DNA of 33,263 bases from an uncultured Chlorobiaceae bacterium (GTDB lineage: Bacteria > Bacteroidota > Chlorobiia > Chlorobiales > Chlorobiaceae), in assembly GCA_903908555.1 (NCBI GenBank), contig CAIVSG010000202.1:1-33263 (forward strand), written 5' to 3'. Shown in pieces: positions 14,489-23,107 of the stretch. Below the pieces are notes generated by a model. The model was given only the letters and a program-made list of their open reading frames with translations, ran no database searches and had not been told where the DNA came from. A program made the position numbers and the translations under genes. The first letter of the stretch is position 1. Each line of letters begins with the position of its first letter.

Positions 14489-16606
14489 ATGAGAAAGTCA
14501 CAATCTATATTTATAAGACCGCTCGTCTTTCTACTGACCGCTTCGGCAGTGCCCTTACCGGCATTGTGTATAGAGGCAATTGGCCCGGAAACGGTTATTA
14601 CGGGGAACTCGGAAAAAACAGAGGCCCCACTGGCATCAAAGCGCCTGAAAACCAGTGATACGGCATCGTTACTTAAGAACGAACCTGGAGTCGCACTTGC
14701 CACAGGGGGTGGTGTTTCGAGCCTGCCGATTGTTCACGGACTGGGGGACGATCGTTTAATCATATACGTTGACGGCATGTGCCTGACATCGGCCTGTGCA
14801 AACCACATGAATCCGCCGTTGTCGTACATTGCTCCTTCAAATGTGAGCAGCATCGGAGTTAAGGCCGGTGTTGCGCCGGTCAGTTTCGGTGGAGACAACA
14901 TAGGGGGAACCATCCACGTTGAATCGGATCAGCCGGTTTTTGCCAAGCTGGGAGAGGACGTAAAAACGTCGGGCAGTGTTTCTACCTATTATAGAAGCGT
15001 CAACCAGAGTAAAGGGGCTGCATTTTCGGGTGCAGTGGCAAACAGCAATCTCAGCTTTGGAGTTACCGGCTCCATCGATCATGCCAGGGACTACAAGGAT
15101 GGTCATGGCAATACGGTAACATCAACCTATTACGAATCGCATAATCTTGGGGCCACTTTGGCTCTCAAAGGCGACAGCAGCCTTCTGACCATCAAGGCTG
15201 GACATCAATCGATTCCTGATCAGGGATTTGTGAACCAATGGATGGACCTGGTCGATAACAACGCTTCGTTTTTCAATGTCGGTTATAAGAACAGCTTCGG
15301 TTGGGGTAAACTCGATGCAAAAGCGTTCTGGGAGAACACCTACCACAGGATGGATTCCGGCGAAGATAAATTGGCAATTCCTGCTGTTCAGAGCGGAATG
15401 AAATATATGCCGATGGAAACCCGTGGTATTGATCTTGGCTATTCGTTGAAGACGGATATTCCATTTGCCGAAAAGAACATCCTCCGCGTCGGTAACGAAT
15501 TTCACCGTTTTACCCTTAACGACTCATGGCCGCCGGTTGCCGGTTCAACAACCATGTCGCCGAATACTTTCATGAATATCAATGACGGGCGTCGTGACCG
15601 CTACAGTTTGTTTGCCGAATGGGAATCAAAGGTGAGCAGAGAGGTGACAACGGTTTTCGGTATACGCGACGAGCTGGTGCAGATGAATACCGGCAGTGTT
15701 CAGGGGTACAACACCGGCATGATGTATGCTGCTGATGCCAAAGCCTTTAATGGTCTGGATCACGGCCGCAACGATAACAATCTGGACATAACCGCCCTTG
15801 CCAGATTTGAGCCTGCAGTGAATGCAACCTATGAAGTTGGCTATGCCCGCAAGACCCGCTCCCCTAACCTCTATGAGCGCTATGCATGGTCGAAAAGCTT
15901 TATGTGCAGCGGAATGATCAACTGGGTTGGTGATGGCAATGCCTATGTCGGCAATCTCGACCTCAAAGCCGAAGTTGCCAATACCGTGAGCTTCTCTGCT
16001 GACTGGCACGACAGTGAACACAAAAACTGGGAGTTGAAGGTCACACCCTATTACAGCTACATCAGTGATTACATTGATGTGAATGTGCTAACCCTCAAGT
16101 CCACCGGCAACACGCTCCAGTTTGCCAATCATGATGCAAGGATTTATGGGCTGGATGTGTCAGGCAAAGTTGCTGTATGGGATAACAGCAGCTTTGGACA
16201 CGGCCAACTTAGTGGCAGTATTGGCTATCTGCATGGCCGTAACTCAGACACAGGGAACTCTCTCTACCACATGATGCCGTTGAATGGTTACCTTACCTTG
16301 GAACAGAGAGTCTCCGGGTGGACTAATGCTGTGGAGCTGCAACTTGTCAGCGACAAAACAGAGGTCGACGCTCTGCGCAAAGAACCCACGACTCCCGGCT
16401 TTGCTCTGCTCAATCTTCGCACGGCGTACCAATGGAAAAACCTGCGCGTGGACTTTGGTGTTACGAACCTGTTCGACCGGTTCTATTCCCTTCCGCTTGG
16501 CGGCATCAACTATGACCACAACCTGGCTGTCGGGCGAGTCACGCCATTCGAGTCAGTTGCCGGACAGGGCCGTTCTTTGAATGTGGGTTTAACACAGACG
16601 TTCTAA
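14489..16606 (+). CDS. TonB-dependent outer-membrane receptor (metal uptake)
   Basis: This 705-residue receptor has a signal peptide (MRKSQSIF... ending near ALC), a TonB-box-like PETVITG, a plug domain with LLKNEPGV and IGGTIHVES, then a beta-barrel ending in Phe (LTQTF). The plug motif SACANHMNPPLSYI resembles a Cys/His/Met-containing plug loop seen in metal receptors such as OprC/NosA-type copper receptors. Met/His-rich loops (for example KYMPMETRG and SFMCSGMINW) also suggest a soft or transition metal. The ATG at 14489 is chosen because a signal peptide follows; an upstream TTG frame is rejected. The nearby cobalt/nickel transporter suggests cobalt or nickel as alternatives. No cobalamin riboswitch was seen upstream. 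Confidence 0.85.
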   Translation: MRKSQSIFIRPLVFLLTASAVPLPALCIEAIGPETVITGNSEKTEAPLASKRLKTSDTASLLKNEPGVALATGGGVSSLPIVHGLGDDRLIIYVDGMCLTSACANHMNPPLSYIAPSNVSSIGVKAGVAPVSFGGDNIGGTIHVESDQPVFAKLGEDVKTSGSVSTYYRSVNQSKGAAFSGAVANSNLSFGVTGSIDHARDYKDGHGNTVTSTYYESHNLGATLALKGDSSLLTIKAGHQSIPDQGFVNQWMDLVDNNASFFNVGYKNSFGWGKLDAKAFWENTYHRMDSGEDKLAIPAVQSGMKYMPMETRGIDLGYSLKTDIPFAEKNILRVGNEFHRFTLNDSWPPVAGSTTMSPNTFMNINDGRRDRYSLFAEWESKVSREVTTVFGIRDELVQMNTGSVQGYNTGMMYAADAKAFNGLDHGRNDNNLDITALARFEPAVNATYEVGYARKTRSPNLYERYAWSKSFMCSGMINWVGDGNAYVGNLDLKAEVANTVSFSADWHDSEHKNWELKVTPYYSYISDYIDVNVLTLKSTGNTLQFANHDARIYGLDVSGKVAVWDNSSFGHGQLSGSIGYLHGRNSDTGNSLYHMMPLNGYLTLEQRVSGWTNAVELQLVSDKTEVDALRKEPTTPGFALLNLRTAYQWKNLRVDFGVTNLFDRFYSLPLGGINYDHNLAVGRVTPFESVAGQGRSLNVGLTQTF

Positions 16607-16623
16607 CCAGGGAAATACTCATT

Positions 16624-16665
16624 ATCCAGGATGGGGCTGACATTGTGGGCCTCATCCATCTGGAT
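16624..16665. terminator. Weak hairpin between convergent receptor and cbiO genes
   Basis: ATCCAG at 16624-16629 pairs with CTGGAT at 16660-16665, and GATGGGG at 16630-16636 pairs with 16650-16656 (one G-T pair), with a 3-nt bulge. Only a short T-containing stretch (ACGTTTTC) follows, so a terminator role is uncertain. Confidence 0.35.
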
Positions 16666-16706
16666 ACGTTTTCATACGAGAAGAGTTCCAACAGGCCGCC
16701 GATTAT

Positions 16707-17516
16707 TCAGTCATGCGGCTCCAGCGGAAGATGCTGATGGACATGCTCCCTGCCGTCATGGTGGTGTCGATGTATGTGTATAAGGTTATTCGACTCAAGG
16801 AGTGAACGATCATTCAAAATAGATTCTGAAGAGCCTCCCCTGACAATACTTTTGTTCCGACCGAACACATAAACCGTATCGGCTATTTCACCGATAATGT
16901 GCAAGTCATGCGTGGCGGTAATAATGGTCTTTCCCCGCTGATTGGCATTGACAATAAAATCAATAATGTGCCGGACAGTCAAGGGATCGAGCCCTGCTGT
17001 TGGTTCATCGAATAAATAGACATCAGGATCAATTGCAAGAACAGAGGCGATTGCGACCCGCCGTTTCTCTCCGATGCTTAATTGATGGGGAACCCTCTCC
17101 AATAAATGCTGAATATCCAACACATCGGCGACCTCCAGGATACGCCGGTTCACTTCACCCTCAGCCACCCCAAACTGCAAAGGACCAAAGGCAATATCCT
17201 CTCGCACTGATGGGCAGAACAACTGAATATCTGCATTCTGGAAAACAAGGCCAACCCTTTGCCGAAAGCGGTGTGCAGCCTTTTCATACACCTCCGAATG
17301 TTCAAGCAGCCTCTCTCCAAAGGCTGTCACAGTACCACGATCAGGAAAAATCAGTCCGTCCAGGAGTTGCAACAGGGTAGATTTTCCTGTTCCATTAGCA
17401 CCTATGACCGCAATCTTCTCCCCCGACCGGATGGTCATATCCACACCGCAGAGCGCAGGGAATTTGCCCAGATATGAGTAGTGCACATCCTTGACTTCAA
17501 AAATTATATCACTCAT
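16707..17516 (-). CDS. cbiO: Cobalt/nickel ECF transporter ATPase CbiO
   Basis: This energy-coupling ATPase of a group I ECF transporter has 269 residues. Walker A GANGTGKST is at about 38-46. The ABC signature is LSIGEKRR, and Walker B is VYLFDEPTAGLD followed by an H-loop (ATHD). The last 30 residues contain nine His (HIHRHHHDG, EHVHQH), a probable metal-binding tail. It overlaps cbiQ by 4 nt (ATGA), as do the other genes of the operon. The gene order CbiM-CbiN-CbiQ-CbiO and the MHIPDG start of CbiM mark the substrate as Co2+ or Ni2+. Confidence 0.92.
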   Translation of the reverse strand: MSDIIFEVKDVHYSYLGKFPALCGVDMTIRSGEKIAVIGANGTGKSTLLQLLDGLIFPDRGTVTAFGERLLEHSEVYEKAAHRFRQRVGLVFQNADIQLFCPSVREDIAFGPLQFGVAEGEVNRRILEVADVLDIQHLLERVPHQLSIGEKRRVAIASVLAIDPDVYLFDEPTAGLDPLTVRHIIDFIVNANQRGKTIITATHDLHIIGEIADTVYVFGRNKSIVRGGSSESILNDRSLLESNNLIHIHRHHHDGREHVHQHLPLEPHD

Positions 17517-18364
17517 AGGCTATATCCTTTATACAATAGGAATGCACAGATGACAACAGCACTCAACAGCCAGAGCCAATCTTTCGGTGTTGCATTAAAT
17601 TTGGAGAGGAGTCGGGGCTCGCCGGTATAGCCTCTCGAAAGCATTGCCATATATACCTCTTCACTCATTTGTGTTGTTCTGTTCCATGTATTGGCAATAT
17701 TCCAGGCTACAACGTTCTGCCCATGCCGCTGATGCGACACCACCCCGACACGACTTTTAACTGCGGTAAAAATATTTTCGACCATCGTGGCAAAGAGATA
17801 GAGATAGCGGTAACACATCGATACCGTCAACACAAAAAGCTGCGGGACACCAAACAGCCTTAAAACCTTCAATAACTCCGAGTGCCGGGTCGTTACCGAT
17901 AGTAAAACAACCAGCGACACCGAGGTTGCAACCCTGAGCACAAAGAGTACAGCTCCATCCAGACCCGGACGGGTAATGATCGCATTGATTCCTGAAATAT
18001 GGAAAGACCATAGAGGCTCACCTGGTGTCACAACACTGAACAAGGTTGGAAGCACAATGAAGAGCGAAAACAACGGAATGAAAAAGAGAGTCCTTAAGAG
18101 GAAGTTCCTGAGCGGAATTCTGGACAACAAGGCAAGTATCAAGCACAATACGTAGAGAGGAGAAATCAAAATAGCGCTTTTTAAAGAGACCGCAGTAACA
18201 AGAAACGCTAAAAAGGAGATGGTTTTAAAGCGGGGATCCAATGACTGCAAAAAACCTTTGCGATTGGCATACTCTTCCGACAGAGTTGCATCTTTTAAAA
18301 AAGCAAGAGCGCTCAGGATTGAACGCTCTATAAAATCATGCTTCTTGTGTAAAGGGTTACTCAT
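17513..18364 (-). CDS. cbiQ: Cobalt/nickel ECF transporter transmembrane subunit CbiQ
   Basis: This 283-residue membrane T-component links the ATPase to CbiM. It has at least five hydrophobic segments between about 45 and 275. The coupling region holds the family motif (SRGYTGEPR) in a cytoplasmic helix near residue 240. A conserved LDPRFK segment follows the N-terminus. It overlaps CbiN's gene by 8 nt and CbiO's by 4 nt, indicating a tight operon. The protein is slightly longer than the usual 225-260 residues because of an N-terminal extension of about 35 residues. Confidence 0.9.
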   Translation of the reverse strand: MSNPLHKKHDFIERSILSALAFLKDATLSEEYANRKGFLQSLDPRFKTISFLAFLVTAVSLKSAILISPLYVLCLILALLSRIPLRNFLLRTLFFIPLFSLFIVLPTLFSVVTPGEPLWSFHISGINAIITRPGLDGAVLFVLRVATSVSLVVLLSVTTRHSELLKVLRLFGVPQLFVLTVSMCYRYLYLFATMVENIFTAVKSRVGVVSHQRHGQNVVAWNIANTWNRTTQMSEEVYMAMLSRGYTGEPRLLSKFNATPKDWLWLLSAVVICAFLLYKGYSL

Positions 18365-18692
18365 GCTCTTTTGCTAATACCTTGCCTATTAAAAACGCAA
18401 CTCCTGCTATGATCGAGATGCCGGAAACTGCAGAGATGATATACGCAAAACTCCGTTGAAAGAGATCTTTTCCTTCCCATCTATGAAAAGCATAATCCGC
18501 AAAAGGCGCTTTCCATAAATCGGAAACTCTTTGAAAACCCTTTGGAACATATCCGTTCATTTTCTGTATCTCATCCAGCCCCCACTCCCCCCATGCCGAT
18601 CCAGCATTAAAATGATCCGGTACAATTAGCCCAAGAGGTGAGAGTAGAATTAACACACCAATCCCTATCCATAGTTTTCCGGTCAGCGTCAT
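18357..18692 (-). CDS. cbiN: CbiN-like small subunit of cobalt/nickel transporter
   Basis: This 111-residue membrane protein has two predicted helices (about 7-26 and 85-104) and a periplasmic loop with SAWGEWG and GYVPKG. The pattern matches the small accessory component that stands between CbiM and CbiQ in Geobacter-like operons (CbiN/PDGLE-type). It is needed for substrate loading into CbiM in related systems. It overlaps cbiM by 4 nt and cbiQ by 8 nt. Exact assignment as CbiN versus the related NikN is uncertain; position and size support a functional equivalent. Confidence 0.75.
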   Translation of the reverse strand: MTLTGKLWIGIGVLILLSPLGLIVPDHFNAGSAWGEWGLDEIQKMNGYVPKGFQRVSDLWKAPFADYAFHRWEGKDLFQRSFAYIISAVSGISIIAGVAFLIGKVLAKEHE

Positions 18693-19369
18693 GATCTGCC
18701 TCCTTCAAAAAAAACAGCACCCTGCTTCTGTAAGTATTTTACAGCCAATGCTGTCACAATCACCTCCACCCATCCGATGAACACAAGATGGCCTAAAAGC
18801 ATTGCGGGAACGGCAACATTGAGACCATAAGGGCAGTACAACGCCTGACCATTTGCCGTATGATAGAGTAAGGGTTGCAATCCAAATTCGATGCCGGCAA
18901 AGAGAGCCGCTGCACAAATGCCCGCGTAGGCTCCTGCACCGGCTGCAATTATACGCCTGCGGGAGCCAGACGGGCTGCCGGAGCTGATGAATTTATAAAC
19001 ATAATAGCCGACAAAAGGAAGCACAAACGCCATGTTGAAACAATTCGCTCCGATGGCTGTAATGCCTCCATCGCCAAACAACAGCGCCTGAATCACCAAG
19101 GCAACGGTAACAGCAATGCAGGCCGCCCATGGCCCTAAAAGAATGGCAACAAGGACACCGCCAACTGCATGTCCACTCGACCCGCCCGGGATGGGCACGT
19201 TGAACATCATAATCACAAAGCTGAAAGCGGCACCAATCGCCAGATAAGGAACCTGCCTGGCACTCAATGTATTATTAACCGCCCTGGAAGCAGCCGCCCA
19301 TATCGGGATCATTACGGCACCAAATACCATGCAAGTCGCAGGGCTTAAATATCCATCAGGTATGTGCAT
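18689..19369 (-). CDS. cbiM: Cobalt/nickel ECF transporter substrate-binding membrane protein CbiM
   Basis: This 226-residue integral membrane S-component begins MHIPDGYL; the N-terminal Met-His pair together with a further His (GHAVGG segment) forms the metal site in CbiM/NikM. About six to seven membrane helices are visible. Conserved PIPGGSSGH and NMAF segments are present. It starts a minus-strand operon cbiM-N-Q-O and is divergent from an exported TPR gene. No cobalamin riboswitch or NikR site was recognised in the 185-nt intergenic region. Substrate is Co2+ or Ni2+; cobalt for B12 is plausible because bacteriochlorophyll producers need cobalamin. Confidence 0.92.
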   Translation of the reverse strand: MHIPDGYLSPATCMVFGAVMIPIWAAASRAVNNTLSARQVPYLAIGAAFSFVIMMFNVPIPGGSSGHAVGGVLVAILLGPWAACIAVTVALVIQALLFGDGGITAIGANCFNMAFVLPFVGYYVYKFISSGSPSGSRRRIIAAGAGAYAGICAAALFAGIEFGLQPLLYHTANGQALYCPYGLNVAVPAMLLGHLVFIGWVEVIVTALAVKYLQKQGAVFFEGGRS

Positions 19370-19554
19370 GTGGTTCCTCTCCGTTGCCCGGCAAGTTATT
19401 CAGAACACCCCTTATGGCAATGCTCTTCAATAGCACAAGTTTAATATTTGTGGTACGTTATATCAAAAAGATTATGGATGGAATGAGAAATCTGGAAACT
19501 GCAGGCTACCTTATTGAATACCACAATCCCATCAACTTCAGTTACGAGCAGCTA

Positions 19555-20091
19555 ATGAACAATTCTTTACGGATTCTTTTTGCAGCAATAATCGCTGTAA
19601 TGTTTTCAAGTAATTTGGCAATCGCTAACGCGGCAGATGACGCCAAAAGCTTTTTTTCAAGTGCTGAAGTGAAATTCGGTACCAATAATTTCAAGGGTGC
19701 TGTAGCTGACTACACAAAAGCCATTGAGCTGGACCCGAAATTTGCTGATGCTTTCAACAGCAGGGCGGCAGCAAAATTCAGCTTGGGAGAGAAGCAAGGC
19801 GCCATTGATGACTTTACAAAGTCCATTGCAATCAACCCGACATCTGCTGATACGTTCACCAACCGGGGCAGTGTAAGATCTGATTTGGGAGATACTCAAG
19901 GGGCAACAAGCGACTTCACCAAGGCTATTGAAATTAACCCGGCATTTGTTCCTGCTTACCTCAATCGAGCCGCGTTAAGACTTGACAGTGGAGATAAACA
20001 AGGGGCTACAGCAGACTTGCTTCAGGCTGCAAAGCTCGGTAATCAGGATGCTCAGCTGTGGCTGAAGAGTAATGGAATTTCGAAGTGGTAA
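19555..20091 (+). CDS. Exported TPR-repeat protein
   Basis: The 178-residue protein has a signal peptide (MNNSLRIL ending near ANA, about 25 residues) followed by three full TPR repeats with the usual 34-residue spacing (A-x-x-x-Y/F-x-x-A-I-x-x-N-P pattern, for example YTKAIELDPKFADAF, FTKSIAINP, FTKAIEINP) and a fourth, partial one. TPR arrays mediate protein binding. The longer frame beginning at 19384 is rejected because only the ATG at 19555 yields a signal peptide. It lies divergent to cbiM; whether the two are functionally related is unknown. Confidence 0.8.
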   Translation: MNNSLRILFAAIIAVMFSSNLAIANAADDAKSFFSSAEVKFGTNNFKGAVADYTKAIELDPKFADAFNSRAAAKFSLGEKQGAIDDFTKSIAINPTSADTFTNRGSVRSDLGDTQGATSDFTKAIEINPAFVPAYLNRAALRLDSGDKQGATADLLQAAKLGNQDAQLWLKSNGISKW

Positions 20092-20154
20092 GTGAGTCGA
20101 TGGGTTTTTATGACGCTGTTAACTGTTTAATTTTAAACGTTCAATAACCTCATC

Positions 20155-21159
20155 ATGACAGTCGCACTGATTACAGGAGCATCGGGGTTCATCGGATCGC
20201 ATCTGGTGAAACGGTGCATGCAGCAAGGCTACAGAGTGAAGGTGCTTGTCCGGAAAGGAAATGCCTCAATTGCCGGATTGAAACGGGAGGGCGTGGATGT
20301 TGTTGAAGGTGACATTCGTCAGGCCGAAGCAGTTAACCATGCTGTGAATGGTGCGGATCTGGTGTTTCATTCTGCGGCCCTCACGTCGGACTGGGGATCT
20401 CTCAAGGATTTCAGGGATATCAATATCGGCGGCACACGGAATATCTGCGAAGCAGTAACCCGGTATAAGGTAAAGCGGTTGGTTCACGTTAGTACCTTTG
20501 AATCATTTGATCATTCCAGACTTGAGCTGGTCAATGAAAAGACACCCTATTCAATCCGGAATCAGTCATATCCCGACACTAAAATCAAGGGAAATGAAGT
20601 TGTCTGGGAACATGTAGCACAGGGGATGCCGGCTTCCATTGTTTATCCTGTGTGGGTCTATGGGCCTCGGGATCGCACCCTTTTTCCCTTGCTTGCCGAT
20701 AGTATCCGGCGTCGCCAGCTCTTTTACTGGTCACATCATGCCCCTATGAGCATGGTCTATATCGATAACCTTATTGATCTTCTGATGCTTGCGGCGGAGC
20801 ACCCCGGGGCTGAGGGAGAAGATTTTCTGGCGTATGATGGCGAACCAATAACCTTTGAAGCCGTGTGCGAACGGATAGCATCAGCGATTCATTCGCCGCC
20901 ACCCTCATTGTACCTGCCTTATAACCTCGTCTATATCCTCGCCGGAATGCTGGAAGTGCTCTACCGGATAATCAGGAGTTCAAAGCGCCCTTTACTCACC
21001 CGTCAGGCAGTGACACTGCTTGCCTCACATGCATTGCCTGATGCATCAAAAGCCCGACAGGTTCTTGGCTGGTCACCTGGAGTAACTCAGGATGAGGGTA
21101 TCAATCGGACACTGAAATGGCTGTTAAGTATAGACCCTTTGCAGTGGAAGGTGAAGTAG
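20155..21159 (+). CDS. NAD-dependent epimerase/dehydratase or 3-beta-HSD family SDR
   Basis: This 334-residue extended short-chain dehydrogenase/reductase has a Rossmann motif GASGFIGSH at 8-16 and the catalytic pair Y139-x3-K143 (YPDTK). A VSTFES strand precedes it. The C-terminal part has hydrophobic stretches (YNLVYILAGMLEVLYRII), as in membrane-associated 3-beta-hydroxysteroid-dehydrogenase-like enzymes such as those acting on sterol, hopanoid or carotenoid-type substrates. The substrate is not determinable. It follows the TPR gene by 63 nt. The convergent SWIM gene ends 58 nt downstream past a palindrome. Confidence 0.85.
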   Translation: MTVALITGASGFIGSHLVKRCMQQGYRVKVLVRKGNASIAGLKREGVDVVEGDIRQAEAVNHAVNGADLVFHSAALTSDWGSLKDFRDINIGGTRNICEAVTRYKVKRLVHVSTFESFDHSRLELVNEKTPYSIRNQSYPDTKIKGNEVVWEHVAQGMPASIVYPVWVYGPRDRTLFPLLADSIRRRQLFYWSHHAPMSMVYIDNLIDLLMLAAEHPGAEGEDFLAYDGEPITFEAVCERIASAIHSPPPSLYLPYNLVYILAGMLEVLYRIIRSSKRPLLTRQAVTLLASHALPDASKARQVLGWSPGVTQDEGINRTLKWLLSIDPLQWKVK

Positions 21160-21184
21160 GGTTTGCTTTTATCAAGTACCCATT

Positions 21185-21215
21185 TTCAACTGTCGACAAA
21201 GTGTCGACAGTTGAA
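21185..21215. repeat. 14-bp perfect inverted repeat between convergent genes
   Basis: Arms 21185-21198 and 21202-21215 (TTCAACTGTCGACA and its complement) flank a 3-nt loop. It lies just after the SDR gene and 2 nt from the SWIM stop. It lacks a T run, so it is either a rho-independent-like element without U tract or an operator/palindromic intergenic repeat. Confidence 0.7.
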
Positions 21216-21216
21216 G

Positions 21217-22917
21217 TCACACGTTATTTAATTCCTCCATCAATGCTGTTCGATTACGATATTCAGTCCTGAAACAGGATATAACTTCGTTTGCCTTCTC
21301 TCTGGCACCAAGCTTGATGATTCTCCGGAGATACCTGCAGGCCTCTTTGTAGTGGCTCCGTCCCACATTGGTTTTCATGTATGCAAGAAGAGCATTGACA
21401 TAGAGATCAACTACTTCGGCAGTATATTTTCCGGAAAGATATGTTTCGTATTGCGCGATAGTATGCAAGTCAGGAGATTTGCATACCAGCTCGAAAAGCC
21501 TGTCCATCCACCCTTCTTTTATGAATATCCCTGCGATCTGTTCTTTATTATACCATCTCTCTTTGACAGCAATATCCTGTATAACCTCCTCAACGAACGC
21601 AACCCAGGTGTCAGGGGCTATATGCTCTTTCAAGATGGCGTAATAATCCTGTTCAGGCCTGAAATTCTCAATAAACAGGCGGCGGGCATATTCGATGATT
21701 TTATGTGTCTCACCCTGAGCCTGAGCTATTTTCAATAACCAGTCATACCATTCTATTACAAGTCCAGGTTTGTCTTTTTCATCATAATCCACACCTCCTT
21801 TCGCTATAGAAACTGCTTTACTGTAATTTTCACGCACCAGAGCAAGCTGAATTGCCTTCCTCCGTAAATTCGGGTTGGATATATTCGCTTCAAGAAAGTC
21901 ACCAGCCTCTTTTTGGCCTTTCGTTTTAACAATGACTTCATATTTGATGCTTTGAGCTTCGTCCCTGACGTACCCTGAACTCATTTCTTTATCAAGTTCC
22001 CTGTAAAGACGCTCAGTTTCCTCTTCGGTTTTCAGCAGTATGGCGGCAATTCTTAACATATCAACATGCCAATCCCAACCGGAATATTTTTTTTTAGCAA
22101 CAGCTGAAAGAGCGTAATCAATCATCAACTTCCGGATATCTTCGGAAGGTTGAGAGCGGGCAATAGTATAGATCATCTCACAAGCGGCGTAGATTGCTCC
22201 GCCTATATCGCCATTGCTGTCATCGGCATATTGAAGAGCTTCGACCATTTGTTCCATAATGGTGGTACAGATAAAAACAGCGCTTTTGAAGTTCCGGTTA
22301 TCAATCTGTTTTTTCGCTGATTCCAAAAGATTGGTAACAGCATTGTCAACATGCCTTGCATCGGACCGGTCAATAAAACCATCCCTGTCTTTTGCACTGC
22401 GAAGAATCGATTTCAGATGCTTTTCATAGAACCCTTTTGATTCATCGGAATTATGAGGGGCAAACGATGACAAAAAAAGATTTCTGAACGCGACGCTCAT
22501 GCTTGCCTGTTCCCGAAGGAATTGTTTCAGTTCATCGTGTGCAGTTTTCTCAAGCAACTCATCAACCTGTTCCGCGATGGTTTTACGCTTTTTGGTCTTT
22601 TTGGGTGCAACAGGTTTTGCCTGCACTGTTTTCGGCTTCAGTTCAAGCTCATCCTGCTGCAGGTAAAAGATTACTGCCACCACATGTTTACAGACCGGGC
22701 CCATATCATAAGGGCAATTGCAGACATGCTCGGTTATGGCACCATTTGTAATGGTCAGTCGTACCGTGTAATCTTCGGTACCCTCAACAATTGCTTCATA
22801 CTCACCCGTGCGTATTTCTTCGGGCTCGTGTACCTGTCCTTTTTTAAAATACGACAACCCTCTCCGCAAAATGGTTTCGTCTATGAAGTCCTCAAAATGG
22901 CGTAATGGAATATGCAT
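21217..22917 (-). CDS. SWIM zinc-finger protein
   Basis: A 566-residue protein from the ATG at 22917. An N-terminal region of about 20-90 residues contains a SWIM zinc-finger signature C-x-C-x7-C-x-H (CNCPYDMGPVCKH), a nucleic-acid or protein binding motif. A Lys-rich linker and long alpha-helical repeats, mostly hydrophobic and charged, follow to the C-terminus. Related 'SWIM zinc finger domain' proteins are often neighbours of helicases and defence genes, but the function of this group is unknown. The open frame extends to 23025, but its first 36 residues resemble a decayed winged-helix fragment, so the start at 22917 is preferred. No clear RBS is visible. Confidence 0.8.
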   Translation of the reverse strand: MHIPLRHFEDFIDETILRRGLSYFKKGQVHEPEEIRTGEYEAIVEGTEDYTVRLTITNGAITEHVCNCPYDMGPVCKHVVAVIFYLQQDELELKPKTVQAKPVAPKKTKKRKTIAEQVDELLEKTAHDELKQFLREQASMSVAFRNLFLSSFAPHNSDESKGFYEKHLKSILRSAKDRDGFIDRSDARHVDNAVTNLLESAKKQIDNRNFKSAVFICTTIMEQMVEALQYADDSNGDIGGAIYAACEMIYTIARSQPSEDIRKLMIDYALSAVAKKKYSGWDWHVDMLRIAAILLKTEEETERLYRELDKEMSSGYVRDEAQSIKYEVIVKTKGQKEAGDFLEANISNPNLRRKAIQLALVRENYSKAVSIAKGGVDYDEKDKPGLVIEWYDWLLKIAQAQGETHKIIEYARRLFIENFRPEQDYYAILKEHIAPDTWVAFVEEVIQDIAVKERWYNKEQIAGIFIKEGWMDRLFELVCKSPDLHTIAQYETYLSGKYTAEVVDLYVNALLAYMKTNVGRSHYKEACRYLRRIIKLGAREKANEVISCFRTEYRNRTALMEELNNV

Positions 22918-22942
22918 ACTTATAAGCGGTTTCTTGATTTGC

Positions 22943-23025
22943 AGCATTTCATGAATTTGTCCATTCAGTATTCCCGATGTCGGGCTTTGACCAAATGCAA
23001 CTGGGTACCTATTGCAGGCAAACAA
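22943..23025 (-). pseudogene. Remnant of a winged-helix (AlbA_2-type) C-terminus upstream of the SWIM gene
   Basis: Plus-strand DNA at 22943-22981 is about 83% identical to 24067-24105 (by eye over 38 nt), the wHTH-coding part of the small protein at 23964-24293. Translated on minus it gives SGILNGQIHEML, against SGTLNERIREML in the other copy. It runs in frame into the SWIM open frame but is unlikely to be part of a working protein. Confidence 0.6.
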
Positions 23026-23107
23026 GCTTGGCAGGACTGAAGCACATCAATGGCGAAAGAGTCATGGGAGTTCGCAGCGGTAAATAAATCTTTATGACTA
23101 TCAGTGA

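Noticed and set aside
23026-23107. Possible extension of the AlbA_2 remnant upstream of the SWIM gene
   Set aside because: No further similarity to the family was visible beyond about 22995; the stretch is short and without an open frame.
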